The translations under genes and the position numbers were made by a program. From the NCBI GenBank assembly GCA_045593005.1, contig JAZNVV010000036.1:1-20607 (forward strand): a DNA stretch of 20,607 bases, in the 5' to 3' direction. The stretch's first letter is position 1; the number at the start of each line of letters is the position of its first letter. Under the pieces are notes generated by a model. It made no database searches. It worked only from the letters and a program-made list of their open reading frames with translations, and was not told the DNA's origin. This document shows positions 1 through 8,098 of this stretch, piece by piece. The stretch comes from UBA11475 sp045593005. GTDB lineage: Bacteria > Bacillota > Clostridia > Christensenellales > Borkfalkiaceae.

Positions 1-242
1 TGGCTACGATCCGACTTGACAATGGTGTCGCAACCGTTAAAAATACCGTTCAAGATAGTTATACCGGTCAAACACTTATGAGTAAACTTACCAGCATATA
101 CGAAAAGTTTACAGGTAAAAACTCTACTCAATCAAATGAGGAGGTTACGGAAATTGTTTCCGGTGCAACCTACTCGTCAACAGCGGCATCTAACGCTGTA
201 ATTGTAGCGCTTGACTTTGTGCAGACGCAAATAGGAGGTTAA
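1..242 (+). CDS. rnfG: RnfG, electron transport complex subunit G, C-terminal part (5' end outside window)
   Basis: Reading from base 3 gives about 79 residues ending at the TAA at 240-242. The visible part carries the motif EIVSGATYSS, which matches the flavinylation site of RnfG/NqrC proteins (consensus D-g-x-[ST]-G-A-T). In this family ApbE links FMN covalently to the Thr of SGAT on the outer face of the membrane. The usual Asp three residues before SGAT is Glu here. The N-terminal membrane anchor lies outside the window. The stop lies inside the GGAGGTTAA that serves as ribosome binding site for rnfE, so the two genes are translationally close. The neighbours rnfE, rnfA and rnfB in this order make the assignment firm despite the short fragment. 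Confidence 0.9.
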   Translation, partial: ATIRLDNGVATVKNTVQDSYTGQTLMSKLTSIYEKFTGKNSTQSNEEVTEIVSGATYSSTAASNAVIVALDFVQTQIGG

Positions 243-244
243 AT

Positions 245-868
245 ATGACTAATTTGAAAAAAATTGCCTCCGAAGGCTTAATCACAAACAACCCGACGTT
301 TAGACTTGTTTTAGGCACTTGTCCTACCCTTGCCCTTACTACTGTGGCATCAAACGGTATAGGTATGGGGCTTGCCGTTACGTTTGTACTTTTATGCTCA
401 AACGTTTTAATTTCGTTACTTAAAAACATAATTCCGTCTAAAACAAGAATACCTGCGTTTATACTTATTATTGCGACGTTTGTTACCATTGTTAAACTTG
501 TTCTTGATAAGTTTATTCCTTCCCTTTACGACGCGCTAGGCGTGTATTTACCACTTATAGTCGTAAACTGTATTATTTTGGGCAGAGCTGAAAGTTTTGC
601 ATCTAAAAATCCGGTGCTTGACTCTGCGCTTGACGGTCTATTTATGGGGCTTGGTTTTACAGCGTCTTTAACGCTTATGGGCATTGTTAGAGAACTTTTA
701 GGCGCAGGCTCGATTTTTGGGCTTAAACTTTGGGATTTTGAAATCGGTTTTTTCTCTTCTTCTGCCGGCGCTTTCTTTACGTATGCTTTATTTATTGCAG
801 TATTTAATTACGTTTTAGGTAAAATTGCTGATAAAAAGAAGAAATCTAACAAGGAGGTTGTTGCATAA
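245..868 (+). CDS. rnfE: RnfE, ion-translocating ferredoxin:NAD+ oxidoreductase membrane subunit E
   Basis: The 207-residue, very hydrophobic protein has about six membrane spans and is full length for RnfE/NqrD. It is a core membrane subunit of the Rnf complex, which oxidises reduced ferredoxin, reduces NAD+ and pumps Na+ or H+. It has the family signatures NNPTFRLVLGTCPTLA near residues 15-30 and YLPLIVVNC near 101-109. Cys26 and Cys109 are the pair expected to help bind the intramembrane iron-sulfur centre shared with RnfA. The ATG has a GGAGG ribosome binding site ending 6 bases upstream. The stop overlaps the rnfA start by one base (TAATG). The short basic tail (KIADKKKKSNKE) is cytoplasmic by the positive-inside rule. 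Confidence 0.95.
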   Translation: MTNLKKIASEGLITNNPTFRLVLGTCPTLALTTVASNGIGMGLAVTFVLLCSNVLISLLKNIIPSKTRIPAFILIIATFVTIVKLVLDKFIPSLYDALGVYLPLIVVNCIILGRAESFASKNPVLDSALDGLFMGLGFTASLTLMGIVRELLGAGSIFGLKLWDFEIGFFSSSAGAFFTYALFIAVFNYVLGKIADKKKKSNKEVVA

Positions 869-1473
869 TGGGAACAATTTTCTTGATTGCCATTACGGCA
901 ATGTTTATCAATAACTTCGTTGTCGTACAGTTTTTAGGTATTTGTCCGTTCTTGGGGGTTTCTAAAGATATAAAATCAGCGTTTGGTATGGGTGTTGCCG
1001 TAACGTTTGTTATGACTATTACTTGCCTTATTACATACCCTATTTATACGCTTATTCTTGTTCCTCTTGGGCTTGAATATTTAGAAGTTATAGTGTTTAT
1101 CTTTGTTATTGCATCACTTGTTCAAATGATTGAAGTAGTACTAAAGAAGTTCTCACCTACTCTTTATAATGCTATGGGTATATATTTACCACTCATTACT
1201 ACTAACTGCGCCGTATTAGGTGTTGCTGAACTTGTTATTGACGTTGGCACGGCTGAAGCGTTAGGCTTACAAGCAATGGGCTTACTAAATTCCGTTGCTT
1301 ACGGTTTCTTTGGTGGGGTTGGTTTTACAATCGCTATTGTAATTATGAGTGGTTTAAGAGAAAAACTTAACCATATCCCTTTTAATAAACACCTTAAAGG
1401 GTTTCCTATCGCTATGATAACGGCTATGTTTATTGCTATGGCGTTCTACGTGTTTAGTATGATTTCGCTTTAA
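868..1473 (+). CDS. rnfA: RnfA, ion-translocating ferredoxin:NAD+ oxidoreductase membrane subunit A
   Basis: The 201-residue protein has about six transmembrane segments and is homologous to RnfE in inverted topology. NNFVVVQFLGICPFLGVSK (residues 15-33) and MGIYLPLITTNCAVLG (103-118) are the family signatures. Cys26 and Cys114 correspond to the proposed ligands of the iron-sulfur centre in the membrane between RnfA and RnfE. The length is normal. The start overlaps the rnfE stop, with AAGGAGG upstream, and the next gene, rnfB, starts 12 bases after the stop with its own TAAGGAGG site. The gene is part of an rnfCDGEAB-type operon whose C and D genes should lie left of the window. Confidence 0.95.
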   Translation: MGTIFLIAITAMFINNFVVVQFLGICPFLGVSKDIKSAFGMGVAVTFVMTITCLITYPIYTLILVPLGLEYLEVIVFIFVIASLVQMIEVVLKKFSPTLYNAMGIYLPLITTNCAVLGVAELVIDVGTAEALGLQAMGLLNSVAYGFFGGVGFTIAIVIMSGLREKLNHIPFNKHLKGFPIAMITAMFIAMAFYVFSMISL

Positions 1474-1485
1474 GGAGGTGCTAAA

Positions 1486-2301
1486 ATGTTTAATTTATTA
1501 AGACCTATAAACTGGGCAGGTTTCGGTTTTGTGATGCTTATTTTAGCCGTCCTTGCTTTATTATTTACCGTTCTTATTTTAGTGATTTCAAAATACTGCG
1601 CTGTCAATGAAGACCCAAAAATTGCAGAGGTTTCTGAAAATCTTTCAGGCGCTAACTGTGGTGGCTGTGGTTTTGCAGGTTGTAGCGATTTTGCTAAAGC
1701 GCTTGTTGAAGGCAGGGCTGATATAAGTTCTTGCTCGGCTACTTCAAAAGAAAATAAGGCTAAAATCGGCGAAATTTTAGGCGTTATAGTCAACGAAACT
1801 ATACCTATGGTTGCAGTAGTTAAATGCGCTGGAACAAACGACGTTGCAGGTAAAAAGTTCGACTACGTTGGAAATAGTGGTTGTGATAAAAAGGTGTCAT
1901 ACTTTGGTGGTGATAAGCTGTGTGAATACGGTTGTTTAGGCGACGGGACTTGTGCGCTTAAATGTGTAAATGGCGCAATTTTAACCGACAACGGTATTGC
2001 GAAAATTGACAAAAGCCTTTGTGGTGGTTGTGGCTCTTGCGTAAACGCTTGCCCTAAACACGTCATTGAACTTATTCCTAAAACGGCTAGCGTTTATGTT
2101 GCTTGTTCGTCAAAATGCAAAGGGAAAGACGTTATGTCGGCTTGTAAAGTTGGCTGTATAGGTTGTTCGCTTTGTGCCAAGAATTGCCCTGAAAACGCTA
2201 TTACAATGGTTGATAATTTACCTGTTATTGATTATTTAAAATGTACGGGCTGTAAAACTTGCGTTCTTAAATGTCCTAAAAAAATTATTAAAGAATTTTA
2301 A
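1486..2301 (+). CDS. rnfB: RnfB, multi-cluster ferredoxin-like electron-entry subunit of Rnf
   Basis: RnfB (271 residues) takes electrons from reduced ferredoxin. One N-terminal membrane helix (about residues 12-36) is followed by a four-cysteine cluster domain (Cys58, Cys61, Cys66, Cys83; signature GGCGFAGC). A central cysteine region follows (Cys146, Cys150, Cys156, Cys160). Three CxxCxxCxxxCP motifs start at Cys179, Cys224 and Cys253. Further cysteines at 207, 211 and 220 suit bacterial-ferredoxin-like second halves, so five or more [4Fe-4S] clusters are plausible, as in other clostridial RnfB proteins. It is the last gene of the Rnf operon and is followed directly by a strong terminator. 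The ribosome binding site is AAGGAGG with 8 bases of spacing. Confidence 0.95.
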   Translation: MFNLLRPINWAGFGFVMLILAVLALLFTVLILVISKYCAVNEDPKIAEVSENLSGANCGGCGFAGCSDFAKALVEGRADISSCSATSKENKAKIGEILGVIVNETIPMVAVVKCAGTNDVAGKKFDYVGNSGCDKKVSYFGGDKLCEYGCLGDGTCALKCVNGAILTDNGIAKIDKSLCGGCGSCVNACPKHVIELIPKTASVYVACSSKCKGKDVMSACKVGCIGCSLCAKNCPENAITMVDNLPVIDYLKCTGCKTCVLKCPKKIIKEF

Positions 2302-2314
2302 TTAATACTAAAAA

Positions 2315-2348
2315 AAAAAGGCTCACTTCAATCGAAGTGAGCCTTTTT
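2315..2348. terminator. Bidirectional rho-independent terminator between rnfB and the convergent isomerase-like gene
   Basis: Perfect hairpin: an 11-base arm at 2319-2329 (AGGCTCACTTC), loop AATC at 2330-2333, and the complementary arm at 2334-2344. An A-run precedes the stem and a T-run follows it, so it works in both directions. It ends the Rnf transcript on the plus strand and the 13-gene minus-strand cluster. Confidence 0.93.
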
Positions 2349-2354
2349 GTTTTG

Positions 2355-3152
2355 TTAAATTTTAAAATATTTACTTGCTATTGATTTAAGGTCGTCGGTT
2401 GCTAAAATAAGTTCTTCCCTCTTATTATAATCTTTTCGATAAGCCTCAATAAGCACAGCACCGTCAAAACCAACGTCGGATAGCCTACTGAACATTTCGT
2501 CAAAGTCAAACGTTCCACGTGTTGGCAAACACATTTTACCGTTCTCGTCAATGTCGCTTATATGTACCGTAGCAATACTACTGCCCATTTCCGACAAAAA
2601 TTCGGTATAATTTATTCCCGATTGTCTTGCTTGCTTTACGTCAAGCGTACCTTTAAGTTCAGGACAACGCTTTTTAATTTCACTAAAAAAACCGACGTAA
2701 TTGTAATAGCACCAGTGAACGTTTTCATAGGCAAGGCTTAAACCGTGTTTTTTACACCTGTCGATAACGGCTTGCGTAAAGAAAGCGCATTCGTCGTAAT
2801 TGATAGTTAAAGGCGTTCTTTTTATCCTTGCATAACCGTGAAAGGTATAATTTTTTGCGCCTATAATTTCCCCTGCTTTTAAAACTTTTTCTAAAACGCA
2901 ATAAGCGTCGTCTAACGCTCTTTTGTTTTTGGTGTATAGTTGTGGTTCAAACTGCGTCGTTAAAGCGTGGACGGAATTGAACGACATATCCTTGCGATTT
3001 TTATTTAAAAGATGAGCAAAACTTTCTTCATACTCACTAAAAGCAGTTAAAAATGCTTCTGATACGTCTACATTATTATTCGCTAAATATGACGTTGCGT
3101 CTTCGGTATTAAGGTCCAAAAACAACGACGCCGTTGAAACACCTATCTTCAT
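2355..3152 (-). CDS. Sugar phosphate isomerase/epimerase-like TIM-barrel protein (xylose isomerase-like/AP endonuclease family 2)
   Basis: This 265-residue protein starts MKIGVSTASL, the first beta strand of xylose-isomerase-like TIM barrels. Metal-binding positions of the superfamily look present: Glu143 (AYENVH), Asp171 (GTLDVKQA), His197 (TVHISD) and Glu236 (LIEAY), with His62 and His105 (TFHGY) also near the expected active site. The fold and metal centre are therefore likely intact, so an isomerase, epimerase or related metal-dependent reaction on a sugar or polyol is expected; the substrate cannot be told. It starts one base after the hpf stop, with GAGG upstream, and is the last gene before the bidirectional terminator. 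Endonuclease IV is a distant relative, but the length and motifs favour the metabolic branch. Confidence 0.8.
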   Translation of the reverse strand: MKIGVSTASLFLDLNTEDATSYLANNNVDVSEAFLTAFSEYEESFAHLLNKNRKDMSFNSVHALTTQFEPQLYTKNKRALDDAYCVLEKVLKAGEIIGAKNYTFHGYARIKRTPLTINYDECAFFTQAVIDRCKKHGLSLAYENVHWCYYNYVGFFSEIKKRCPELKGTLDVKQARQSGINYTEFLSEMGSSIATVHISDIDENGKMCLPTRGTFDFDEMFSRLSDVGFDGAVLIEAYRKDYNKREELILATDDLKSIASKYFKI

Positions 3153-3153
3153 A

Positions 3154-3687
3154 TTAATCCTCTGGTTCTATAATTCCGTATTCTCCGTCATTTCTTAAAT
3201 AAATAACGTTAATTTTATCCGTTTTAACGTCTTTATAAACATAAAAATTGTGTCCTAAAAGTTCCATTTCAGAAGCGGCTTCTTCAGCTGTCATAGGCAA
3301 CATTTTGAAACGTTTTTCTTTAACGATTTTACCAGTTTTTTGTTCAGGCACGTCGTTTACTGCATAGATTGCTTGTTCTTTAAATGCAGAGTTTTTACTG
3401 TGTTTATCAAACATTGTTCTAAACTTTCTTATCTGCCCTTCAAGTTTTGGAAGAACTTTATCAATGTTTTCATAAAAATTGTCGCTTGATACTTCTGCCC
3501 TAACAAACTTGCCTGCATAATCGAGCATCACTTCAGTAGTAAGTCTTGCGCCCTCTTTTTTAAGGCACACTTTTGCCGAAGTGTCATCAGAAGAAAAATA
3601 TTTGTCAAGTTTAGAAAGTTTTTCCGAAATAATTCTCTTCAAATGTTCTGCCGGTTCATAATTTCTTGCTACTAATTCTATTTTCAT
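3154..3687 (-). CDS. hpf: Ribosome hibernation-promoting factor, long form (HPF/RaiA family)
   Basis: This 177-residue protein has the two-domain form typical of Bacillota. Residues 1-100 form the beta-alpha ribosome-binding domain (MKIELVARNYEPAEHLKRII, with YFSSDDTSAKVCLKKE). The C-terminal domain (about 120-177) carries RFKMLPMTAEEAASEMELLGHNF followed by the YVYKDVKTDKINVIYLRNDGEYGIIEP region, which dimerises to join two 70S ribosomes as 100S particles in resting cells. The ribosome binding site AAGGAGG with 7 bases of spacing is strong. A TATAAT-type -10 box lies in the 72-base gap after clpC, so hpf probably has its own stress or stationary-phase promoter in addition to read-through. 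It is followed at once by the isomerase-like gene. Confidence 0.93.
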   Translation of the reverse strand: MKIELVARNYEPAEHLKRIISEKLSKLDKYFSSDDTSAKVCLKKEGARLTTEVMLDYAGKFVRAEVSSDNFYENIDKVLPKLEGQIRKFRTMFDKHSKNSAFKEQAIYAVNDVPEQKTGKIVKEKRFKMLPMTAEEAASEMELLGHNFYVYKDVKTDKINVIYLRNDGEYGIIEPED

Positions 3688-3718
3688 AATTAGTCCTCCT
3701 TATCACATAATTTATTCT

Positions 3719-3745
3719 ATTATAATATACGAAAATCACAAGCAA
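3719..3745 (-). promoter_or_regulatory. Candidate promoter of hpf
   Basis: On the minus strand a perfect TATAAT (3724 to 3719) is preceded by TTGCTT (3745 to 3740) with a 15-base spacer, or by TTTTGC at 17 bases. It lies in the clpC-hpf gap, upstream of the AAGGAGG site. The -10 box is good and the -35 box is weak or badly spaced, so this is tentative. Confidence 0.45.
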
Positions 3746-3759
3746 AAAACCTTTATTTT

Positions 3760-6249
3760 TTAGTTTTCACTCCATTGTGAAGACGTATATACATATTCAC
3801 CGTCGACAAAATCTATCGTTGCGATTGAATTGTTTGAAATATTGCCAAGTAAAATTTCTTCCGATAATTTATCTTCTATACGGCGCTGAATAACCCTTTT
3901 AAGTGGTCTTGCACCGTAGCCGGAATCGTACCCCTCTTCAAGTAAATTATCCATAGCTTCATCAGTAATATCCAAAGTAATTCCCATTGCTTTTAAGCGC
4001 TTACGTAAACCTGTCAATAAAATTTCAGCAATAGAGCCGATATCTTCTTTACCAAGTTTGTGGAAGGTTATAATATCGTCTATTCTGTTTAAAAATTCTG
4101 GCTTAAACTTGGCTTTTAACGCATCAGTTATGCGCTCTTTCATATCGTCGTAATCGGCGTCGTCATCACGGGATAAAAATCCTAACGTGTTGCGCTTTGT
4201 TACTTCTGATGCACCAACGTTTGAAGTTAAAATTATCACGCAATTTTTAAAACTTACAACCCTACCTTTACTATCGGTTAATCTACCGTCGTCAAGAAGT
4301 TGCAGTAAAACGTTAAATACGTCGTCGTGAGCCTTTTCAATTTCGTCAAATAACACTACCGAATACGGTTTGCGTTTTATTTTTTCGGTGAGTTGACCTG
4401 CTTCATCAAAGCCAACGTATCCTGGTGGCGCACCGATAAGTTTGTTGACGCTATTTTTTTCCATATATTCAGACATATCTATTCTAATAAGAGCGTTTTC
4501 GTCACCAAATAACGCCTCGGCAAGCGCTTTAGATAGTTCAGTTTTACCTACACCCGTAGGACCTACGAATATAAACGAACCGATAGGACGCGAAGGGTCT
4601 TTAAGCCCTGCTCTTGCACGCCTAATCGCATTAGAAACAGCCCTTACAGCCTCCGATTGACCTATTACACGCTGGTGTAACGTATCTTCTAAACGCAAAA
4701 TCTTTTTCGATTCACTTTCAGTTATCCTTGTTACAGGAACACCCGTCCAACTTGCAACGATTGACGCCACGTCCTCACCCGTTACGCGCAAAGTTTCGTC
4801 AGGACGAATTTCATCTGCCCTTTTATGAAGTCTATCAAGCTCTTTTTTTACTTTGTTTATATAAACCTTAAACTTTTCAGCACGCACGTTGTCGCCACGT
4901 TTTATGGCGTCGTTTTGTTGCGCAACCAAAATATTATATTCGTTCTCTTTTTTAATTAATTCTTCCGAAGAATTATAACTATCAAGTCTTACTCTTGACG
5001 ACGCCTCATCAATAAGGTCGATAGCTTTATCAGGTAAAAATCTATCCGTAATATATCTTTCTGAAAGATTTACGGCGTATTCAATCGCCTCATCAGTTAT
5101 CATTACTTTATGGTGCGATTCGTATTTATCCCTTAAACCTTTTAAAATTTCAATGGCATCTTCAGCAGTCGGGGCATCTACCATAACTGGCTGAAATCTT
5201 CTCTCTAACGCCGTGTCCTTTTCGATATATTTACGGTATTCTTCAATAGTCGTAGCGCCTATCGTTTGAAGTTCACCACGGGCAAGCATAGGCTTTAAGA
5301 TATTTGACATATCCATTGCGCTACTATCGCCCGTACCAGCGCCGACTATATTATGTATTTCGTCAATAAATAATACAATATTGCCCTTTCTTTTTATTAT
5401 TGAAATAATTTCTTTAAGGCGTTCTTCAAATTCGCCACGATATTTCGTGCCTGCTAAAGCGCCAGCAATATCTAACGAAAATACTATCTTATTATTCAAA
5501 ATTTCCGGAACGTGCCCAGATACTATTGCCTGTGCAAGTCCTTCGATAACGGCTGACTTACCAACGCCCGGTTCACCTATTAAAACAGGGTTGTTTTTTG
5601 TCCTACGTGAAAGTATTTGAATAACCCTATCAATCTCCTTTTTTCTGCCTATGACTGGGTCAAGTTTGTTGTCCCTTGCCATTTGCGTAAGGTTTACACC
5701 GTACTTTTCAAGATCACCTATATCTTCACTAGTTGAACTTGACGGCACTAAAACGGTGTCATCTAAAATTTTAGAATTTGTATCTACGTCGTCTTGCGTC
5801 GCTGTATTTTCCTGCTCGCCCGTGCCGAAAATTCTATTTTCTAATTCCGTTTCCATTTTGAGCATATTTACTTTCATTACGCGAAGTAATTTGTTAGCGT
5901 AGCACTCCGTATCCTGCGTTAACGCGTATAAAAGATGTTCCGTACTGACGTAGCCCGTTCTTGCCCTAATCGCTAAATCTTCTGCCGAGTGAAAAAGCGC
6001 TTTTGCCCTAGGTGTAAAACCGACAGTAGTTTCCTTGCTGTTTATAACGTTTTCAAAGCCCTGTAAAACAAGTTGTTCTTCAGCACCGGCATCAAGTAAA
6101 AGATTGCGCGCAAGTCCATCAGGCGCTTTAAGTAGCCCGACTAAAACGTGCTCCGTACCATAATAACTAGTCTTGTACGTCCTGCCTATTTTTTTTGCTA
6201 TTTCTATAACCTGCCTTATCCCTGCAGTATAGAATTCTTCGTTGTTCAT
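3760..6249 (-). CDS. clpC: ClpC-type AAA+ unfoldase, ATPase subunit of the ClpCP protease
   Basis: This 829-residue Hsp100 protein unfolds proteins and feeds them to ClpP. The N-domain has two Clp repeats (about 1-145). The first AAA+ module has Walker A GEPGVGKS (225-232) and Walker B VLFIDE (292-297). A middle region with a UVR-like coiled segment (about 430-475) identifies ClpC rather than ClpA or ClpB. The second AAA+ module has Walker A GPTGVGKT (563-570) and Walker B VVLFDE (631-636). LGF at 689-691 is the ClpP-docking loop. In Bacillus clpC sits in ctsR-mcsA-mcsB-clpC; here it follows galU by 9 bases, with no ctsR, mcsA or mcsB in the window. I saw no CtsR-like heptad repeat upstream. 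The ribosome binding site AAGGGG is 5 bases from the ATG. Confidence 0.96.
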   Translation of the reverse strand: MNNEEFYTAGIRQVIEIAKKIGRTYKTSYYGTEHVLVGLLKAPDGLARNLLLDAGAEEQLVLQGFENVINSKETTVGFTPRAKALFHSAEDLAIRARTGYVSTEHLLYALTQDTECYANKLLRVMKVNMLKMETELENRIFGTGEQENTATQDDVDTNSKILDDTVLVPSSSTSEDIGDLEKYGVNLTQMARDNKLDPVIGRKKEIDRVIQILSRRTKNNPVLIGEPGVGKSAVIEGLAQAIVSGHVPEILNNKIVFSLDIAGALAGTKYRGEFEERLKEIISIIKRKGNIVLFIDEIHNIVGAGTGDSSAMDMSNILKPMLARGELQTIGATTIEEYRKYIEKDTALERRFQPVMVDAPTAEDAIEILKGLRDKYESHHKVMITDEAIEYAVNLSERYITDRFLPDKAIDLIDEASSRVRLDSYNSSEELIKKENEYNILVAQQNDAIKRGDNVRAEKFKVYINKVKKELDRLHKRADEIRPDETLRVTGEDVASIVASWTGVPVTRITESESKKILRLEDTLHQRVIGQSEAVRAVSNAIRRARAGLKDPSRPIGSFIFVGPTGVGKTELSKALAEALFGDENALIRIDMSEYMEKNSVNKLIGAPPGYVGFDEAGQLTEKIKRKPYSVVLFDEIEKAHDDVFNVLLQLLDDGRLTDSKGRVVSFKNCVIILTSNVGASEVTKRNTLGFLSRDDDADYDDMKERITDALKAKFKPEFLNRIDDIITFHKLGKEDIGSIAEILLTGLRKRLKAMGITLDITDEAMDNLLEEGYDSGYGARPLKRVIQRRIEDKLSEEILLGNISNNSIATIDFVDGEYVYTSSQWSEN

Positions 6250-6258
6250 TCTTTCCCC

Positions 6259-7134
6259 TTAAAGTTTGTTTGAAAGTTCTTTTATATATCCTATTAAATC
6301 TTCTTTACAATCGCCGTCTTTTAAGGCGTACTCTACGTTTGCTTTTACGTAGCCTACTTTATCGCCTATATCGAAACGTGTGTCTGTGTATTCACAAGCA
6401 TAAAGCCCCTCCGTTTCTGCAAGAGCAAGATAGGCGTCGGTTAAATACGCTTCGCCGTCGTAATTTTTCATACTTTCTTTAATGTATGTAAAAATGTTTG
6501 GAGATAAAACTGCCCTACCAAACGACGCCATATTTGAAAAGGCTTCGTTAATTGCAGGCTTTTCAACTAAATTAATAACTTTTAGTCTGCCATCTGTATC
6601 AGTAACGTAATCAAAGTTACCGTATTTTGTTATATCGTCGCCAAAAACTTCTGCCGACGCAATTTGACTTGCGCCTGTTGTTAAGTATTCTTGACACAAC
6701 TTTTCAAGACAAGATTTTTCGTCGTTTTTAGAATAAATTTCGTCACCTAAAAGCAATGCAAACGGTTGATTTTGAACAAACCGTTCAGCCATCAAAACTG
6801 CCCCGGCAAGTCCATTAGGCGTTGGCTGGCAAATAAATTCAATCTTGCATAAATTGCGTGTTTTAACGGCAATGTCGTAAAGTTCAGTTTTGCCCCTGCT
6901 TTTAAGGTTTTCTTCCAAAACGGTGTTTTTAGAAAAGTGGTTTTTAATAACTTCACTTTCAGGACTTACGATAATTGCAATTTCTTCAATCCCTGCATTT
7001 ACTGCCTCTTCAACAATATATTGAATAGTGGGTTTATTAAACACCGGTAACATAGGCTTTGGGACTGCTTTTGTTGCAGGCAAAAACCTTGTTCCAAGTC
7101 CTGCCGCTGGTATTACGGCTTTTTTTATTTTCAT
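6259..7134 (-). CDS. galU: UTP--glucose-1-phosphate uridylyltransferase
   Basis: The 291-residue enzyme makes UDP-glucose from UTP and glucose-1-phosphate, feeding polysaccharide, glycolipid and galactose pathways. The nucleotidyltransferase signature GLGTRFLPATKAVPKPMLP occupies about residues 12-30. QYIVEEAVNAGI, the nucleotide-binding LLGDEI, VEKP and the sugar-binding region around FDIGDKVGYVKANVEYAL are also present. The length is normal. It starts 65 bases after rpiB ends; the gap shows no convincing promoter (a TAAAAT with no -35). The ribosome binding site is GGAAGG. clpC follows 9 bases later, so the two are almost surely co-transcribed, an unusual pairing. Confidence 0.95.
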   Translation of the reverse strand: MKIKKAVIPAAGLGTRFLPATKAVPKPMLPVFNKPTIQYIVEEAVNAGIEEIAIIVSPESEVIKNHFSKNTVLEENLKSRGKTELYDIAVKTRNLCKIEFICQPTPNGLAGAVLMAERFVQNQPFALLLGDEIYSKNDEKSCLEKLCQEYLTTGASQIASAEVFGDDITKYGNFDYVTDTDGRLKVINLVEKPAINEAFSNMASFGRAVLSPNIFTYIKESMKNYDGEAYLTDAYLALAETEGLYACEYTDTRFDIGDKVGYVKANVEYALKDGDCKEDLIGYIKELSNKL

Positions 7135-7199
7135 AAAAAATATTCCTTCCTTTTTTTAGTCGGTATATTTTACGTTGATACTTAACGAATAATTACTAA

Positions 7200-7646
7200 T
7201 TACAAATTTTCAACAGCCATAATTTTTTCAACACGTCTTGCGTGTCTGCCTTCGGCTGGTGTCGCAGATAAAAATGCGTCGACAATATCAAGCATTAACC
7301 CAGCACCGATAACTCTTTCACCAAAAGCAATCATATTAGCGTGATTATGTTCCCTAGTCATTCTCGCGCTGAAAGTATCGTGACAATGTCCACATCTAAT
7401 ACCCTTAAATTTATTTGCAACGATACTCATTCCGATACCCGTACCACAAATTAAAATGCCAAAGTCACACTCACCACTTGCAACAGCTTTGCAGGCTAAA
7501 ATTGCGTAATCTGGATAGTCTGGGCTTGGTTCACCACCTTCCTGATAACCGTAGTCAACGCATTCTATGCCCTTTTTTGTAAGATGTTCGATAACTAACT
7601 TTTTAAAGTTAATTCCACCGTGGTCGTTACTAATTGCGATTTTCAT
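7200..7646 (-). CDS. rpiB: Ribose-5-phosphate isomerase B
   Basis: The 148-residue protein interconverts ribose-5-phosphate and ribulose-5-phosphate in the non-oxidative pentose phosphate pathway. Family motifs are complete: SNDHGG with Asp8 and His9 for substrate binding, Cys67 in ILICGTGIG (catalytic base) and His100 in MTREHNHAN (ring opening). The C-terminus has the usual RHARRVEKI phosphate-binding arginines. The ATG overlaps the TGA of the upstream phosphatase-like gene (ATGA, 4 bases), a sign of translational coupling. The same gene order, low-molecular-weight phosphatase then rpiB, is known in Bacillus (ywlE-ywlF). LacA/LacB galactose-6-phosphate isomerases are relatives, but the lone gene and context favour RpiB. 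Confidence 0.93.
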   Translation of the reverse strand: MKIAISNDHGGINFKKLVIEHLTKKGIECVDYGYQEGGEPSPDYPDYAILACKAVASGECDFGILICGTGIGMSIVANKFKGIRCGHCHDTFSARMTREHNHANMIAFGERVIGAGLMLDIVDAFLSATPAEGRHARRVEKIMAVENL

Positions 7647-8098
7647 AATGTATTTTCCTTATTTTTAATTTTTTCTAAAAGTTTAGTTATATATTTATCC
7701 ATATCCGTGCAAACGTCAAGATAATAACCTATTTCATCACTTTGATGAAGTTTAAGTTCATCAAGCCCTAAAAGTTCGCCTAGCGTAAATATTTTATCGG
7801 ACTTTGGCAAAGAAAATTTCAACTGTTTATTAAGTGCGATAACCATATCTGCGCTTTTAAATAGTTCGTCCGTGTACGCACGTGAGAGAACGTTTTCCGT
7901 TTCCACCCCACGTAGCCATAGCGCTTTAAGCACGGGGAAAGGTAATTCGTTGCCGTCGACAGCCATAATGCCTGCCGATATTGCCCTATGTGAAAGCCCG
8001 TAGGCAACTGCTTTATCGTTAAAAAGACATTCAGCAACTTGCGCAAAAGTCGTGTCCAAACCTGAAACAAAAAGCACTTTAATTGCCGAATAATTCAT
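7643..8098 (-). CDS. Low-molecular-weight phosphatase/arsenate-reductase-like protein with a lost P-loop (probable pseudophosphatase, YwlE position)
   Basis: This 151-residue protein has the length and order of elements of the LMW phosphotyrosine/phosphoarginine phosphatase family: beta-strand VLFV, P-loop, VAECLF helix, HRAISAGI, ELPFPVLKALWLRGV, LSRAYTDELFKSADMVIALN and a C-terminal helix. Family members need C-x5-R in the P-loop. Here the aligned segment is VSGLDTTFAQ, with Ser12 for the catalytic Cys and Phe18 for the phosphate-holding Arg. The C-terminal Asp-Pro general-acid motif appears as SDEIGY (Asp kept, Pro lost). Catalysis by the known mechanism is therefore unlikely. The frame is open, overlaps dnaB by 20 bases and overlaps rpiB by 4, so it is a maintained gene rather than debris. 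In Bacillus the same position holds ywlE, the protein-arginine phosphatase opposing McsB. Confidence 0.75.
   Translation of the reverse strand: MNYSAIKVLFVSGLDTTFAQVAECLFNDKAVAYGLSHRAISAGIMAVDGNELPFPVLKALWLRGVETENVLSRAYTDELFKSADMVIALNKQLKFSLPKSDKIFTLGELLGLDELKLHQSDEIGYYLDVCTDMDKYITKLLEKIKNKENTL

Noticed and set aside
7643..8098. A frameshift or sequencing error explaining the missing phosphatase P-loop
   Set aside because: The frame matches the family on both sides of the loop with the right spacing, so the change is by substitution and not by an indel.
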